Notes: generated by a model not told the origin, from the sequence alone. A DNA stretch of 64,000 bases from Actinobaculum sp. oral taxon 183 str. F0552 (GCF_000466165.1 NZ_KE951461.1:35269-99268); one strand, 5' to 3'; positions 26,683-36,252 are shown, numbered from the stretch's first letter. Numbers and translations are program-made.

Positions 26683-27702
26683 TCATTGCGGGGGAGTCAG
26701 ACGCTGGATCGCTCCGCTGGCTATGGACGCGTTCCCCGCGCAGACGATCCGCACCGCGGCGAGTCCGTCCTCGCCCGACACGCGCACGGGCGTCCCCTCG
26801 GCGATCGCCTGGGCGAAGGCCCGATCCTCGGCGATGTAGGCCTCGCGGTAGAGGTCGCGCCAGGAGGCCACGATGTCCCGGCTGGAGCGCCCTGTCTCCT
26901 CGTGGACGACGACTCGGTCGGCCGAGACGTCCCCGATGTCGATGCGGCCGTGGGTGCCGTGTATCTCCACCCTGTTGTCGTAGCCATATCGGACCCCGTG
27001 CGCGCCGTCGACGTGGCCGAGCGCGCCGTTGGCGAAGCGCGCGTTGACCATCACGGTGTCGTAGAAGTCGGGGAACTCCGCCCGCGCGTCGGGGCAGCGG
27101 TAGTTGCCGGCGAAGGCCTGAAGGTCGACCACCTCGGAGCCGCTGAGCCAGCGGATCGCGTCGATGTCGTGGCTGGAGACCTCGGCGAGGGGGCCGTTGC
27201 TGGCTTTGAGGTCGTACATCCACGGGTGGGGGACGCTCGGGCCGTGGGTCAGGGACTTGACGGCGACGACCTCGCCGATCGCGCCGTCCTCGACGAGCCG
27301 CTTGGCGTGGACGTGCCCCGCGTCGAAGCGGCGCATGAATCCTATCTGGAGCTTGACCGCGGCGCGCTCGGCGGCCTCGATCATGTCGCGGCACTCGTCT
27401 TCGCTGATCGCCATGGGCTTCTCGCACAGGACGTGCTTGCCCGCCGCTGCGGCGTCGACGGCGATCTGCCGGTGGTACTTCGTCGGCGTGGCGATGACGA
27501 CGGCGTCGACGTCCGCGGCCAGGAGCTCGCGGTAGTCGGCGAAGCCCGCGACGCCGCCGAGCCGGCTGCGCGCCGCCGAGAGCGCCTCGGGGCCCGGGTC
27601 GCAGATCGCCGTGAGCCGCGCTGCCGGGATGTGCCCTTGGAATGCCCTGGCGTGGATGAGGCCCGCACGGCCCGTCCCGATCACGCCTATGCGAATGGTC
27701 AT
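26683..27702 (-). CDS. Gfo/Idh/MocA oxidoreductase, inositol dehydrogenase-like
   Basis: This 339-residue enzyme oxidises a sugar or cyclitol with NAD(P). The Rossmann motif GVIGTGRAG is at 6-14, the EKP motif (HVLCEKPMA) at 94-96, and the catalytic segment AEVSSHDIDAIRWL follows, as in inositol 2-dehydrogenase. It is the first gene of the operon; the kinase gene starts 29 bases after its stop. A promoter with an overlapping inverted repeat precedes it and a GntR-type regulator is divergent. Confidence 0.9.
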   Translation of the reverse strand: MTIRIGVIGTGRAGLIHARAFQGHIPAARLTAICDPGPEALSAARSRLGGVAGFADYRELLAADVDAVVIATPTKYHRQIAVDAAAAGKHVLCEKPMAISEDECRDMIEAAERAAVKLQIGFMRRFDAGHVHAKRLVEDGAIGEVVAVKSLTHGPSVPHPWMYDLKASNGPLAEVSSHDIDAIRWLSGSEVVDLQAFAGNYRCPDARAEFPDFYDTVMVNARFANGALGHVDGAHGVRYGYDNRVEIHGTHGRIDIGDVSADRVVVHEETGRSSRDIVASWRDLYREAYIAEDRAFAQAIAEGTPVRVSGEDGLAAVRIVCAGNASIASGAIQRLTPPQ

Positions 27703-27770
27703 GGAAACCTCCTGTGACGTGTGGCGTCGTTGCCACTGTCCCTTGCGTGAGACCTGGTTTCGTTTCGCCC

Positions 27771-27799
27771 ACCATACACCTGTACGGACAACCGGACAA
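27771..27799 (-). promoter_or_regulatory. promoter and possible GntR operator of the catabolic operon
   Basis: Read on the minus strand, TTGTCC and TATGGT stand 17 bases apart, a good vegetative promoter for the Gfo/Idh gene. The spacer contains TACAGGTGTA (27775-27784), a TACA-TGTA inverted repeat of the kind bound by GntR/HutC regulators, and TTGTCCG occurs twice. The divergent regulator gene makes this a plausible operator. Confidence 0.5.
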
Positions 27800-27893
27800 G
27801 AGGTTCGCCGTTGCGTCTCACTGAACGGAAGGGTCTGCGGACGCCCGGCCCGGGAGACGGGGACGGGCGGGGAGGGCGCGTTATCATGGGAGC

Positions 27894-28691
27894 ATGAACG
27901 CCGGATCGGGAGAGGCGGACGATGCCGACGCGATCGACCAGGAATCCGTCCTGCCGTACTATCACCAGCTCAAGCGGATCCTGCGGACGAGGATCGCGCG
28001 GGACGGCTTGAACGAAGGGGATCGGCTGTGGTCCGATCGCGAGGTGGGCGATCGGTACGGAGTGTCGCGGAGCGTCGTCCGACAGGCGATGGCCGAACTC
28101 GAGAGCGAGGGGGTCCTCCACCGGGTCAAGGGCAAGGGGACGTTCCTCGCCCCGGCGAAGATCGACCACGGCCTCGCCCTCTCGCTCCAGGGGCTCTTCG
28201 CCCACGCGCGCAGCCAGGGGCACACGCTGAAGAGCGAGATCCTGCGCCAGGAGATCGCGCCGATGGACGAGCACGCGGCCGCGATCCTCGAAGTGCCCGC
28301 GGGCTCTCCCGGATTCGTGCTCGAACGCATCCGGCGCGTCGACGGCGAGCCGTGGGCCCACACGATCACGTGGATTCCCGCCGGCCGCGTGCCGGGAATC
28401 GAGAAAGAGGACTTCACGTCGAGCTCCCTCTACCAGTGCCTGACCGACGTGCACGGCATCGCCTTCGGCCAGGCTTCGCGGAGCATCGAGGCCGTGCCCG
28501 CGAGCGAAGACGTCGCCGCGGCGCTCGACGGCGACGTGGGCGCGCCGATCCTGCGGATGCGCTCGACGCTGCGGGACGCGGACGGGGTGCCCGTCGAAAC
28601 CTTCATCGCCCATCACCGGGGCGATCGCAGCCGTTTCGACGTCCTTCTGGGCACGGAGTCGGACATCGCCTCCCTGCATCTGCGGCCCTGA
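27894..28691 (+). CDS. GntR-family regulator, HutC/UTRA type
   Basis: This 265-residue protein has an N-terminal winged helix-turn-helix (about 20-90; LPYYHQLKRILRTRI, SDREVGDRYGVSRSVVRQAM, KGKGTFL) and a C-terminal UTRA effector domain (about 100-260; VLERIRRVDGEPWAH and SLYQCL). Such proteins repress sugar or amino-acid operons until a metabolite, often a sugar phosphate, binds. It is divergent from the dehydrogenase-kinase-AraM-deoC operon, so regulation of that operon and of itself is likely. Confidence 0.9.
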   Translation: MNAGSGEADDADAIDQESVLPYYHQLKRILRTRIARDGLNEGDRLWSDREVGDRYGVSRSVVRQAMAELESEGVLHRVKGKGTFLAPAKIDHGLALSLQGLFAHARSQGHTLKSEILRQEIAPMDEHAAAILEVPAGSPGFVLERIRRVDGEPWAHTITWIPAGRVPGIEKEDFTSSSLYQCLTDVHGIAFGQASRSIEAVPASEDVAAALDGDVGAPILRMRSTLRDADGVPVETFIAHHRGDRSRFDVLLGTESDIASLHLRP

Positions 28692-28738
28692 GCGGGCCGG
28701 GTCTGGATGTCACGCCTGCCACTGTTGAGCAGGCCGAC

Positions 28739-28768
28739 TTGCCGCGGCAGTGCGAATTCTGGCAAACT
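28739..28768 (+). promoter_or_regulatory. possible promoter of the S10 operon
   Basis: TTGCCG and CAAACT stand 18 bases apart. The second element is imperfect, but it lies in the only locally AT-richer stretch before rpsJ. Transcription from here would leave a leader of about 165 bases, which contains several GC-rich stems, including the palindrome CGGCGATCGCCG at 28906-28917. Confidence 0.45.
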
Positions 28769-28941
28769 AAACAAGTTGCCCGGCAGGACCGGGCCAGGAA
28801 CTTCGCCGGGAAGGACATCGCCCGGCGTTTCACAAGGGTTCGTCGAAATCTGCAATATGGGCTTGGGATCGCTGCGGCAGGCGCGACACGCCCGGATGCG
28901 GGGACCGGCGATCGCCGAGGTAGAAAAGAGGTAACGACGGC

Positions 28942-29250
28942 ATGGCTGGACAGAAAATCCGCATCCGGCTCAAGTCATACGACCATGAGGTCATTGACAG
29001 TGCGGCCAAGAAGCTTGTCGACGAAGTGACGCGCACCGGAGCGACGGTTGTCGGCCCTGTGCCGCTCCCGACCGAGAAGAACGTCTTCTGCGTCATTCGC
29101 TCACCCCACAAGTACAAGGACAGCCGCGAGCACTTCGAGATGCGCACCCACAAGCGGCTCATCGACATCGTCGATCCGACCCTGAAGACCATCGACACGC
29201 TTCGCCGTCTCGATCTTCCGGCGGACGTCAACGTGGAAATCAAGCTCTGA
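28942..29250 (+). CDS. rpsJ: 30S ribosomal protein S10
   Basis: S10 is part of the 30S head and, with NusB, of the antitermination complex. The 102-residue protein opens with [19 protein letters not shown] and keeps [10 protein letters not shown] and [19 protein letters not shown]. It is the first gene of the S10 operon, with GAGGTAACGACGGC before the ATG. The next gene follows after 14 bases. Confidence 0.97.
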   Translation: MAGQKIRIRLKSYDHEVIDSAAKKLVDEVTRTGATVVGPVPLPTEKNVFCVIRSPHKYKDSREHFEMRTHKRLIDIVDPTLKTIDTLRRLDLPADVNVEIKL

Positions 29251-29264
29251 GGTAACAACGCACC

Positions 29265-29930
29265 ATGAACTCCAAGCAAGCCGCCGTCGGCGCGCCCGTC
29301 AAGGCGCTGCTCGGCACCAAACTGGGGATGACCCAGCTGTGGGATGAGTCGGGACGCCTCGTTCCCATCACCGTCGTTCGCGTCGGCACGAACGTCGTGA
29401 CCCAGATCCGCACCCCCGAGACCGACGGCTACTCGGCCGTCCAGCTGGCCTCCGGCGAGCTGAAGACCAAGAACGTCACGAAGCCCCTCCAGGGCCACTT
29501 CGACAAGGCCGGCGTCGCACCCCGCCGCAGGCTCGCCGAGGTCCGCACGCCCGACGCCTCCGAATACGAGCTCGGTCAGGAGCTCACCGCCGACCTGTTC
29601 GAGGCGGGCCAGAAGGTCGACGTCATCGGCACGTCCAAGGGCAAGGGCTTCGCCGGCGTCATGAAGCGCCACGGCTTCGGCGGCGTCTCCGCCTCCCACG
29701 GCGCGCACCGCAACCACCGCAAGCCCGGCTCCATCGGCGCCTGCGCCACCCCCTCGCGCGTCTTCCGCGGCCTGCGCATGGCCGGCCGCATGGGATCCGA
29801 CCGCGTGACCGTCATGAATCTTTCCATCCACGCCGTCGACGCCGAGAAGGGAATCCTCCTCGTCGCCGGAGCCATCCCGGGCAACAAGGGTGGCACGGTC
29901 GTGGTCCGCACCGCCGTGAAGGGAGCCTGA
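29265..29930 (+). CDS. rplC: 50S ribosomal protein L3
   Basis: L3 is an early 23S rRNA binder whose long loop reaches the peptidyl-transferase centre. This 221-residue copy has an extra dozen N-terminal residues ([13 protein letters not shown]) before the conserved [16 protein letters not shown]. The loop [16 protein letters not shown] with [15 protein letters not shown] is complete. It is separated by two bases from rplD. Confidence 0.96.
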   Translation: MNSKQAAVGAPVKALLGTKLGMTQLWDESGRLVPITVVRVGTNVVTQIRTPETDGYSAVQLASGELKTKNVTKPLQGHFDKAGVAPRRRLAEVRTPDASEYELGQELTADLFEAGQKVDVIGTSKGKGFAGVMKRHGFGGVSASHGAHRNHRKPGSIGACATPSRVFRGLRMAGRMGSDRVTVMNLSIHAVDAEKGILLVAGAIPGNKGGTVVVRTAVKGA

Positions 29931-29932
29931 CC

Positions 29933-30580
29933 ATGCCGCAGTCCCTCAAGGTTGACGTCCTCGACGCCGAAGGCGCGGTGGCCGGCAGCGCCGACCTGCC
30001 CGCCGAGCTCTTCGACGTCGACGCCAACATCCCCCTCATCCACCAGGTCGTCACCGCCCAGTTGGCCGCGGCCCGCCAGGGAACCCACGCCACCAAGACG
30101 CGCGGGCAGGTCTCCGGCGGCGGCCGCAAGCCCTTCAAGCAGAAGGGCACCGGCCGGGCCCGCCAAGGCTCGATCCGCGCGCCGCAGTTCACCGGCGGCG
30201 GCACCGTGCACGGTCCGCAACCGCGGGACTACTCGCAGCGCACCCCGAAGAAGATGATCGCCGCGGCACTGCGCCAGTCTCTGTCGGACCGCGCGCGGGC
30301 GGGCCGCGTCCACGTCGTCACGGCCTTCGTCGAGGGGGCCAGGCCCTCAACCTCCGCGGCGCTGGGGCTTCTGCGCAAGGTGATCGACGATCGCTCGGCC
30401 CTCGTGGCCGTCTCCCGCGGCGACGACCTGACCGTCCTCTCGCTGCGCAACGCGGTGGAGGCCAGCGTCGTCTACGCCGACCAGCTCAACAGCTACGACG
30501 TCCTCGTCGCCGACGACGTCGTCTTCACCGAGTCGGCCCTCGCGGAGTTCGTCTCGAAGAACGGCAAGGAGGAGAAATGA
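29933..30580 (+). CDS. rplD: 50S ribosomal protein L4
   Basis: L4 lines the peptide exit tunnel and in E. coli represses the S10 operon; no equivalent L4 target was identified here. The 215-residue protein has the tunnel loop [20 protein letters not shown] and [20 protein letters not shown], without the substitutions known for macrolide resistance that could be checked by eye. Its stop overlaps the rplW start (ATGA). Confidence 0.96.
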   Translation: MPQSLKVDVLDAEGAVAGSADLPAELFDVDANIPLIHQVVTAQLAAARQGTHATKTRGQVSGGGRKPFKQKGTGRARQGSIRAPQFTGGGTVHGPQPRDYSQRTPKKMIAAALRQSLSDRARAGRVHVVTAFVEGARPSTSAALGLLRKVIDDRSALVAVSRGDDLTVLSLRNAVEASVVYADQLNSYDVLVADDVVFTESALAEFVSKNGKEEK

Positions 30581-30879
30581 CCGAGGCAGCGAGTTTCTGG
30601 AACAGGGATCCGCACGACGTCATCCTTCAACCGGTGGCGTCCGAGAAGTCGGCCCGCCTGGAGGACGAGGGCAAGTACGTCTTCCTCGTCGACCCGCGGG
30701 CCAGCAAGACGGAGATCAAGCAGGCCGTCGAGGCCGTCTTCGACGTGAAAGTCGCGTCGGTCAACACCCAGAACCGCCAGGGCAAGACTCGCCGGACCCG
30801 CGATGGCGTCGGCCGCCGCAAGGACACCAAGCGCGCGATCGTCACGCTGCGCGAGGGAACCATCGACATCTACGGCTGA
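30577..30879 (+). CDS. rplW: 50S ribosomal protein L23
   Basis: L23 sits at the tunnel exit, where signal recognition particle and trigger factor dock. The 100-residue protein has the typical [20 protein letters not shown] core and the [20 protein letters not shown] loop, with a slightly long N terminus ([12 protein letters not shown]). It overlaps rplD by four bases, and rplB follows after 24. Confidence 0.96.
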   Translation: MTEAASFWNRDPHDVILQPVASEKSARLEDEGKYVFLVDPRASKTEIKQAVEAVFDVKVASVNTQNRQGKTRRTRDGVGRRKDTKRAIVTLREGTIDIYG

Positions 30880-30903
30880 CGGAAAGACTGAGGATCGAAA
30901 CCC

Positions 30904-31740
30904 ATGGGAATTCGTAAGTACAAGCCGACGACCCCCGGCCGTCGCGGTGCGAGCGTCGCCGATTTCGCCGAGATCACTCGGTCGACGCCGGAGAAGTCGT
31001 TGCTGCGCCCGCTGCACAAGACCGGCGGCCGCAACAACACCGGCCGCATCACGACCAGGCACAGGGGCGGCGGCCACAAGCGCCAGTACCGGCTCATCGA
31101 CTTCCGTCGCTGGGACAAGGACGGCGTGCCCGCCAAGGTCGCGCACATCGAGTACGACCCGAACCGCACGGCCCGCATCGCCCTGCTCCACTACGTCGAC
31201 GGCGAGAAGCGCTACATCGTCGCTCCGAAGAACCTCCGTCAGGGCGACACGGTGGAGAACGGCCCGGCGGCGGACATCAAGCCCGGCAACAACCTTCCGC
31301 TGAGGAACATCCCCGTCGGAACCACCGTGTACTGCGTCGAACTCCGCCCCCTCGGCGGGGCGAAGATCGGGCGCTCCGCCGGAGCCTCCGTACAGCTCGT
31401 GGCCCGCGAGGGCAAGTATGCGCAGCTGCGCATGCCTTCCGGCGAGATCCGCAACGTGGACGCGCGCTGCCGCGCGAGCGTCGGCGAGGTCGGCAACGCC
31501 GAGCAGTCGAACATCAGCTGGGGCAAGGCAGGCCGCATGCGCTGGAAGGGCGTCCGCCCGACCGTCCGCGGCGTGGTCATGAACCCGGTGGACCACCCCC
31601 ACGGCGGTGGCGAGGGCAAGACGTCGGGAGGCCGCCATCCGGTCAGCCCGTGGGGCAAGCCCGAAGGCCGCACCCGCCGTCCCAAGAAGGCCAGCGACAA
31701 GCTCATAGTGCGCCGTCGCAAGACCGGCAACAAGCGCTGA
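30904..31740 (+). CDS. rplB: 50S ribosomal protein L2
   Basis: L2 is required for subunit joining and peptidyl transfer. The 278-residue protein is full length with [18 protein letters not shown], the central [20 protein letters not shown] and the conserved C-terminal [20 protein letters not shown] carrying the functionally important His. It lies in the middle of the S10 operon. Confidence 0.97.
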   Translation: MGIRKYKPTTPGRRGASVADFAEITRSTPEKSLLRPLHKTGGRNNTGRITTRHRGGGHKRQYRLIDFRRWDKDGVPAKVAHIEYDPNRTARIALLHYVDGEKRYIVAPKNLRQGDTVENGPAADIKPGNNLPLRNIPVGTTVYCVELRPLGGAKIGRSAGASVQLVAREGKYAQLRMPSGEIRNVDARCRASVGEVGNAEQSNISWGKAGRMRWKGVRPTVRGVVMNPVDHPHGGGEGKTSGGRHPVSPWGKPEGRTRRPKKASDKLIVRRRKTGNKR

Positions 31741-31755
31741 GAGAGGATGAGCTGA

Positions 31756-32037
31756 ATGCCGCGTAGTCTGAAGAAGGGGCCCTTCGTCGACGATCACCTC
31801 CAGAAGAAGGTCGACGAGCAGAACGAGAAGGGCACGAAGAACGTCATCAAGACCTGGTCGCGTCGGTCGGTCATCACCCCCGACTTCCTGGGCCATACCT
31901 TTGCCGTGCACGACGGCCGCAAGCACGTTCCGGTGTTCATCACCGAGTCGATGGTCGGCCACAAGCTCGGCGAGTTCGCCCCGACCCGCACGTTCCGCGG
32001 GCACGAGAAGGACGACCGTAAGGGCCGGCGCCGCTGA
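31756..32037 (+). CDS. rpsS: 30S ribosomal protein S19
   Basis: S19 forms a complex with S13 in the 30S head near the A-site tRNA. The 93-residue protein has [15 protein letters not shown] at the start, [20 protein letters not shown] in the core and the basic [13 protein letters not shown] tail. GAGAGGATGAGCTGA precedes the ATG. Confidence 0.97.
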   Translation: MPRSLKKGPFVDDHLQKKVDEQNEKGTKNVIKTWSRRSVITPDFLGHTFAVHDGRKHVPVFITESMVGHKLGEFAPTRTFRGHEKDDRKGRRR

Positions 32038-32074
32038 GGGGCCGTCCGACGAGCACAGAGAGTAAGGCAGGAAC

Positions 32075-32464
32075 ATGGAAGCCAAGGCGCAGGCGCGATT
32101 CGTGCGCGTCACGCCCCAGAAGGCCCGCCGCGTCGTGGACGTCATCCGCGGCAGGCGCGCCCTGGAGGCCGTCGACGTGCTGCGCTACGCACCCCAGGGG
32201 GCGGCTGAGACCGTCCGGAAGATCGTCGATTCGGCTATCGCCAACGCCCGTTACAGCGCGGACGAGCTCGGCGAGCGTTTCAACGAGGACGACCTGTTCA
32301 TCCAGGCGGCCTACGTCGACGAGGGGCCGACGATGAAGCGCATCCAGCCTCGTGCGCAGGGACGCGCGAACCGCATCCTCAAGCGCACGAGCCACATCAC
32401 CGTCATCGTCGGCGACGACGTCGCCGCAGTGAAGAACAAGGCAAAGAAGAGGAGGACCCGATAG
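32075..32464 (+). CDS. rplV: 50S ribosomal protein L22
   Basis: L22 contributes to the exit-tunnel constriction. The 129-residue protein carries [16 protein letters not shown] and the long beta-hairpin [20 protein letters not shown] that reaches the tunnel. Its stop shares a base with the GTG start of rpsC (TAGTG). Confidence 0.96.
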   Translation: MEAKAQARFVRVTPQKARRVVDVIRGRRALEAVDVLRYAPQGAAETVRKIVDSAIANARYSADELGERFNEDDLFIQAAYVDEGPTMKRIQPRAQGRANRILKRTSHITVIVGDDVAAVKNKAKKRRTR

Positions 32465-33261
32465 TGGGGCAGAAGGTCAACCCGACCGGGTTCCGACTCG
32501 GAATCACCACGAACCACCGCTCGAAGTGGTTCGCCGACTCGCCCAAGGCCGGTCAGCGATACGCCGACTTCGTCCAGGAGGACATCCAGATCCGCAGGAT
32601 GATCGAGAAGACGCTCGACCGCGCGGGGATCTCGCGCGTCAACATCGAGCGGCGCGCCGAGCGCGTCATCGTGGACATCCACACGGCCCGGCCCGGCATC
32701 GTCATCGGCCGTCGCGGCGCGGAGGCCGACCGCCTGCGCGCCGATCTGGAGAAGCTGACGGGCAAGTCGATCCAGCTCAACATCCTCGAGGTCAAGAACC
32801 CCGAAGCCGACGCCCAGCTCGTCGCGCAGGGCATCGCCGAGCAGATCGCCTCGCGCGTCTCCTCCCGGCGCGCCATGCGCAAGGGCATCCAGTCCGCCGA
32901 GCGCGCGGGCGCCAGGGGCATCCGGGTGCAGTGCTCGGGTCGTCTGGGCGGCGCCGAGATGTCCCGCTCGGAGTTCTACCGCGAGGGCCGCGTGCCCCTG
33001 CACACGCTCCGCGCGAACATCGACTACGGGTTCTACGAGGCGCGCACGACCTTCGGCCGCATCGGCGTGAAAGTGTGGATCTACCGCGGCGACGTCACCG
33101 ACGCCGAGTACTACCGCACGCTCGCCGAGGCTCCTCGCGGACGCGGCCGCGGAGACCGCCGCGGACGCGGGCGCGGCAATCGCGGCGGCCAGCACAACCA
33201 GCAGCATGCCCAGGCCGCGACCGCCTCCTCGGGAACCGCAACCACAGGATCGGAGGCCTGA
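32464..33261 (+). CDS. rpsC: 30S ribosomal protein S3
   Basis: S3 lines the mRNA entry channel. The 265-residue protein starts with [23 protein letters not shown]. The KH domain ([18 protein letters not shown]) and the GLRG-like C-terminal domain are complete. The last 40 residues are Arg/Gly-rich then polar ([19 protein letters not shown]), a disordered tail common in actinobacteria. rplP follows after three bases. Confidence 0.97.
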   Translation: MGQKVNPTGFRLGITTNHRSKWFADSPKAGQRYADFVQEDIQIRRMIEKTLDRAGISRVNIERRAERVIVDIHTARPGIVIGRRGAEADRLRADLEKLTGKSIQLNILEVKNPEADAQLVAQGIAEQIASRVSSRRAMRKGIQSAERAGARGIRVQCSGRLGGAEMSRSEFYREGRVPLHTLRANIDYGFYEARTTFGRIGVKVWIYRGDVTDAEYYRTLAEAPRGRGRGDRRGRGRGNRGGQHNQQHAQAATASSGTATTGSEA

Positions 33262-33264
33262 CCC

Positions 33265-33681
33265 ATGCTGATACCCCGTCGCACCAAGTGGCGCAAGCAG
33301 CACCGTCCCGGCCGGACCGGCATGTCCAAAGGCGGCAACCAGCTGGCCTTCGGCTCGTACGGCATTCAGGCCCTGGAGCCGGCCTACGTGACGAACCGCC
33401 AGATCGAGGCGGCCCGTATCGCCATGACCCGTCACGTCAAGCGCGGCGGCAAGATCTGGATCAACATCTTCCCGGACCGCCCCCTGACGAAGAAGGCCCT
33501 CGGCCTGCGCATGGGCTCGGGCAAGGGCCCGGTGGAGACCTGGGTCGCCAACGTCAAGCCCGGCCGCGTCATGTTCGAGATGGACGGCGTCGACGTCGGC
33601 CTCGCCCGCGAGGCCATGCTGCGCGCCATGCACAAGCTGCCGATGAAGACCCGTTTCGTCACCCGAGAGGACGGTGAATGA
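33265..33681 (+). CDS. rplP: 50S ribosomal protein L16
   Basis: L16 positions tRNA in the A and P sites of the large subunit. The 138-residue protein has [19 protein letters not shown], the GLQA-equivalent segment YGIQALEP and [18 protein letters not shown]. Its stop overlaps the start of rpmC (ATGATGG). Confidence 0.97.
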   Translation: MLIPRRTKWRKQHRPGRTGMSKGGNQLAFGSYGIQALEPAYVTNRQIEAARIAMTRHVKRGGKIWINIFPDRPLTKKALGLRMGSGKGPVETWVANVKPGRVMFEMDGVDVGLAREAMLRAMHKLPMKTRFVTREDGE

Positions 33682-33911
33682 TGGCCAAGGGAATCTCGAC
33701 GGAGGAGCTCGACGCCATGACCGACGCCGAGCTCCTCGAGAAGCTCAAGGAATCCAAGGAGGAGCTCTTCAACCTCCGTTTCTCGGCGGTCACCCATCGC
33801 CTCGAGGACACCGGGCGCCTCAAGGAGGTCCGCCGCGACATCGCTCGCATCTACACGGTCAAACGTGAGCGCGAGCTCAATATCCGCACCGCGCCCACGA
33901 CTGAGAAGTGA
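33681..33911 (+). CDS. rpmC: 50S ribosomal protein L29
   Basis: L29 is a small two-helix protein near the tunnel exit. The 76-residue reading from ATG 33681 ([13 protein letters not shown]) fits the family; an adjacent ATG three bases earlier would only add one Met. [20 protein letters not shown] and [16 protein letters not shown] are the conserved helices. Confidence 0.95.
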   Translation: MAKGISTEELDAMTDAELLEKLKESKEELFNLRFSAVTHRLEDTGRLKEVRRDIARIYTVKRERELNIRTAPTTEK

Positions 33912-33919
33912 GGTAGAAG

Positions 33920-34198
33920 TTGAGCGACAACAGCACCGGCGCTCCCGTCCGCAATCACCGCAAGGTCCAGCGCGGCTACGTGGTCAGCGACAAGATGGAC
34001 AAGACCGTCGTGGTGGAGGTGGAGGACCGCCGCAAGCACCCGCTGTACGGCAAGGTCGTCACCCATACGAAGCGCGTCAAAGCCCACGATGAGAACAACG
34101 AAGTGCGCGTCGGCGACCTCGTCCGCATTATGGAGACTCGCCCGCTGAGCGCCACCAAGCACTTCCGCGTGGTCGAAATCATCGAGAAGGCCAAGTGA
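33920..34198 (+). CDS. rpsQ: 30S ribosomal protein S17
   Basis: S17 binds 16S rRNA early in assembly. The 92-residue protein starts at TTG 33920 behind GAGGTAGAAG; no ATG lies near. The OB-fold core [28 protein letters not shown] and [18 protein letters not shown] is complete. It ends the S10 run; a gap of 82 bases without a clear promoter precedes rplN. Confidence 0.96.
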   Translation: MSDNSTGAPVRNHRKVQRGYVVSDKMDKTVVVEVEDRRKHPLYGKVVTHTKRVKAHDENNEVRVGDLVRIMETRPLSATKHFRVVEIIEKAK

Positions 34199-34280
34199 CC
34201 GCCGAGGTCACCACGAGACCCCCATCCGTTCGGCAAGGCTCGCCAGGCGAGAACCGGCACGACGACAGGAGAAACCAGAA

Positions 34281-34649
34281 ATGATCCAGCAGGAGACGCG
34301 GCTCAGCGTCGCCGACAACACGGGTGCCAAGGAGATCCTGTGCATCCGGGTGCTCGGCGGCTCAGGCCGGCGCTACGCCGGAATCGGCGACACGATCGTC
34401 GCCACCGTCAAGGACGCCATCCCTGGCGGGAATGTTAGGAAGGGCGACGTGGTCAAAGCCGTCGTCGTCCGCGCGAGGAAGGAAACCCGTCGCGTCGACG
34501 GCTCCTACATCCGCTTCGACGAGAACGCGGCTGTGCTGCTCAAGAACGACGGCGAACCCCGCGGCACCCGCATCTTCGGCCCCGTGGGCCGCGAGTTGCG
34601 CGAGAAGAAGTTCATGCGAATCGTCTCGCTGGCACCGGAGGTGATCTGA
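34281..34649 (+). CDS. rplN: 50S ribosomal protein L14
   Basis: L14 lies at the subunit interface and is bound by the silencing factor RsfS. The 122-residue protein is standard: [37 protein letters not shown] and the closing [16 protein letters not shown]. It opens the spc-type cluster and is one base from rplX. Confidence 0.97.
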   Translation: MIQQETRLSVADNTGAKEILCIRVLGGSGRRYAGIGDTIVATVKDAIPGGNVRKGDVVKAVVVRARKETRRVDGSYIRFDENAAVLLKNDGEPRGTRIFGPVGRELREKKFMRIVSLAPEVI

Positions 34650-34650
34650 T

Positions 34651-35058
34651 ATGGCGAAGATCAAGAAAGGCGATCTGGTCCAGGTCATCGCAGGGCGGAC
34701 CTCGGACGCGAAGAAGCTCGAAGAGCGCAACGCGCGCCGCGCGGAACTCGGCCTCGATCCGCTCAAACCGGGCGACAGAGGAAGGCAGGGCGTCGTCCTG
34801 TCCGTCGACCGCCGCCGCAACCGCGTCGTGGTCGAGGGCGTCAATCGCGTGACGCGCCACGTCAAGGCCGGCCCGAACGGCGGAGGTGGCATCGAAACCG
34901 TCGAGGCCCCGATCCACATGTCCAAGGTCGCGCTCGTCGGCCCGGACAAGAAGCCGGTCCGCGTCGGCTTCCGCGAGGTCGAGGTCGAACGCGACGGCCG
35001 CACCAAGGTGATGCGCGAGCGCATCGGCCGCCGCGCAGGTAAGGAGATCGAGCTGTGA
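34651..35058 (+). CDS. rplX: 50S ribosomal protein L24 with KOW-loop insertion
   Basis: L24 starts 50S assembly by binding the 5' end of 23S rRNA. This copy is 135 residues, longer than the usual 100-110. Between VIAGR (12-16) and [12 protein letters not shown] (43-54) it carries about 26 extra residues rich in Lys, Glu and Arg, exactly where other L24 proteins have the short KDKGxxG turn of the KOW motif. The rest ([23 protein letters not shown]) is normal. The frame is open and clean through the insertion, so it is not an assembly error. The stop overlaps the rplE GTG start. Confidence 0.95.
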   Translation: MAKIKKGDLVQVIAGRTSDAKKLEERNARRAELGLDPLKPGDRGRQGVVLSVDRRRNRVVVEGVNRVTRHVKAGPNGGGGIETVEAPIHMSKVALVGPDKKPVRVGFREVEVERDGRTKVMRERIGRRAGKEIEL

Positions 35059-35600
35059 CACCCCGCCTCAAAGTCAAATACCGCGAGGACATCGTCCCCG
35101 CGCTGACGGCCGAGTTCAAGCACGGCAACCTCCACGAGGTCGCCAAGCTCGAGAAGATCGTCGTCAACATGGGCGTCGGTGACGCGGCCCGCGACTCCAA
35201 GGTCCTGGAGGGCGCGATGGCCGACATGGCCGTCATCACCGGGCAGAAGCCCCAGGTCTCCAGGGCCAGGAAGTCCATCGCCCAGTTCAAGCTGCGCGAA
35301 GGCCAGGCCATCGGCTGCCACGTCACGCTCCGCGGCGACCGCATGTGGGAATTCCTCGACCGTCTGCTGTCGACCGCGCTGCCGCGCATCCGGGATTTCC
35401 GCGGGCTTTCCCCCAAGCAGTTCGACGGCCACGGCAACTACACCTTCGGACTGACCGAGCAGACCGTGTTCCACGAGATCGACATGGACAAGATCGACCG
35501 CGTGCGCGGCATGGACGTCACGGTCGTCACGACCGCCTCGACCGACGAGGAAGGCCGGTTCCTCCTGCGTCGGCTCGGCTTCCCCTTCAAGGAGGCGTGA
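35055..35600 (+). CDS. rplE: 50S ribosomal protein L5
   Basis: L5 carries 5S rRNA into the large subunit and contacts P-site tRNA. The 181-residue protein starts at GTG 35055, overlapping rplX by four bases. [36 protein letters not shown] and the C-terminal [18 protein letters not shown] are present. Its last codons contain the GGAGG that serves rpsZ. Confidence 0.96.
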   Translation: MTPRLKVKYREDIVPALTAEFKHGNLHEVAKLEKIVVNMGVGDAARDSKVLEGAMADMAVITGQKPQVSRARKSIAQFKLREGQAIGCHVTLRGDRMWEFLDRLLSTALPRIRDFRGLSPKQFDGHGNYTFGLTEQTVFHEIDMDKIDRVRGMDVTVVTTASTDEEGRFLLRRLGFPFKEA

Positions 35601-35602
35601 CG

Positions 35603-35788
35603 ATGGCCAAGACCGCTCTGAAGAAGAAGCAGGCGCGCGAACCCAAGTTCGGGGTCCGCGCCTACACCCGGTGCAATCGCTGTGGCCGGCCGCACTCCGT
35701 CTACCGCAAGTTCGGCCTGTGCCGCGTCTGCATCCGCGAACTGGCCCTGCGAGGCGAGCTTCCGGGTGTCACCAAGTCCAGCTGGTAA
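35603..35788 (+). CDS. rpsZ: 30S ribosomal protein S14, zinc form
   Basis: S14 completes the 30S head. This is the short 61-residue zinc form, with Cys24, Cys27, Cys40 and Cys43 (TRCNRCGRP and GLCRVC) and the tail [15 protein letters not shown]. Many actinobacteria also carry a zinc-free S14 elsewhere, used when zinc is scarce; none is in this window. The start is two bases after rplE. Confidence 0.96.
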   Translation: MAKTALKKKQAREPKFGVRAYTRCNRCGRPHSVYRKFGLCRVCIRELALRGELPGVTKSSW

Positions 35789-35842
35789 ACGCTACGTCGC
35801 AGGTCCGGAAGGGAAACCGCGACGAGGAAGGGCAAGCGCCCA

Positions 35843-36241
35843 ATGTCAATGACTGACCCCATCGCAGACATGCTGACGCGTCTGCGCAACGCCAACTCGG
35901 CGTTCCACGATTCGGTGTCGATGCCGTACTCGAAGCTCAAGGCGAACATCGCCGGGATCCTCGAGCGCGAGGGCTACATCGCCGGATTCGACGTCGAAGA
36001 GGCGAAAGTGGGCAAGACGCTCACACTCAATCTGAAGTTCGGTTCCAACCGCGAGCGCGCGCTCGCCGGCGTTCGGCGCGTGTCGAAGCCGGGCCTGCGC
36101 GTGTACGCGAAGTCCACCAATCTGCCCAGGGTTCTCGGCGGCCTCGGCGTGGCGATCCTCTCCACGTCCTCCGGCCTGCTGACGGACCGCGAGGCCAAGG
36201 ACAAGGGCGTCGGCGGGGAAGTCCTCGCCTACGTCTGGTGA
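35843..36241 (+). CDS. rpsH: 30S ribosomal protein S8
   Basis: S8 binds the central domain of 16S rRNA and in E. coli represses the spc operon. The 132-residue protein reads [20 protein letters not shown] and ends with [20 protein letters not shown] followed by VLAYVW. ATG 35849 (MTDPIAD) is an alternative start. The 54-base gap before it holds AAGGGCAAGCGCCC, a short stem. Confidence 0.96.
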   Translation: MSMTDPIADMLTRLRNANSAFHDSVSMPYSKLKANIAGILEREGYIAGFDVEEAKVGKTLTLNLKFGSNRERALAGVRRVSKPGLRVYAKSTNLPRVLGGLGVAILSTSSGLLTDREAKDKGVGGEVLAYVW

Positions 36242-36252
36242 CGGGAGGGATT

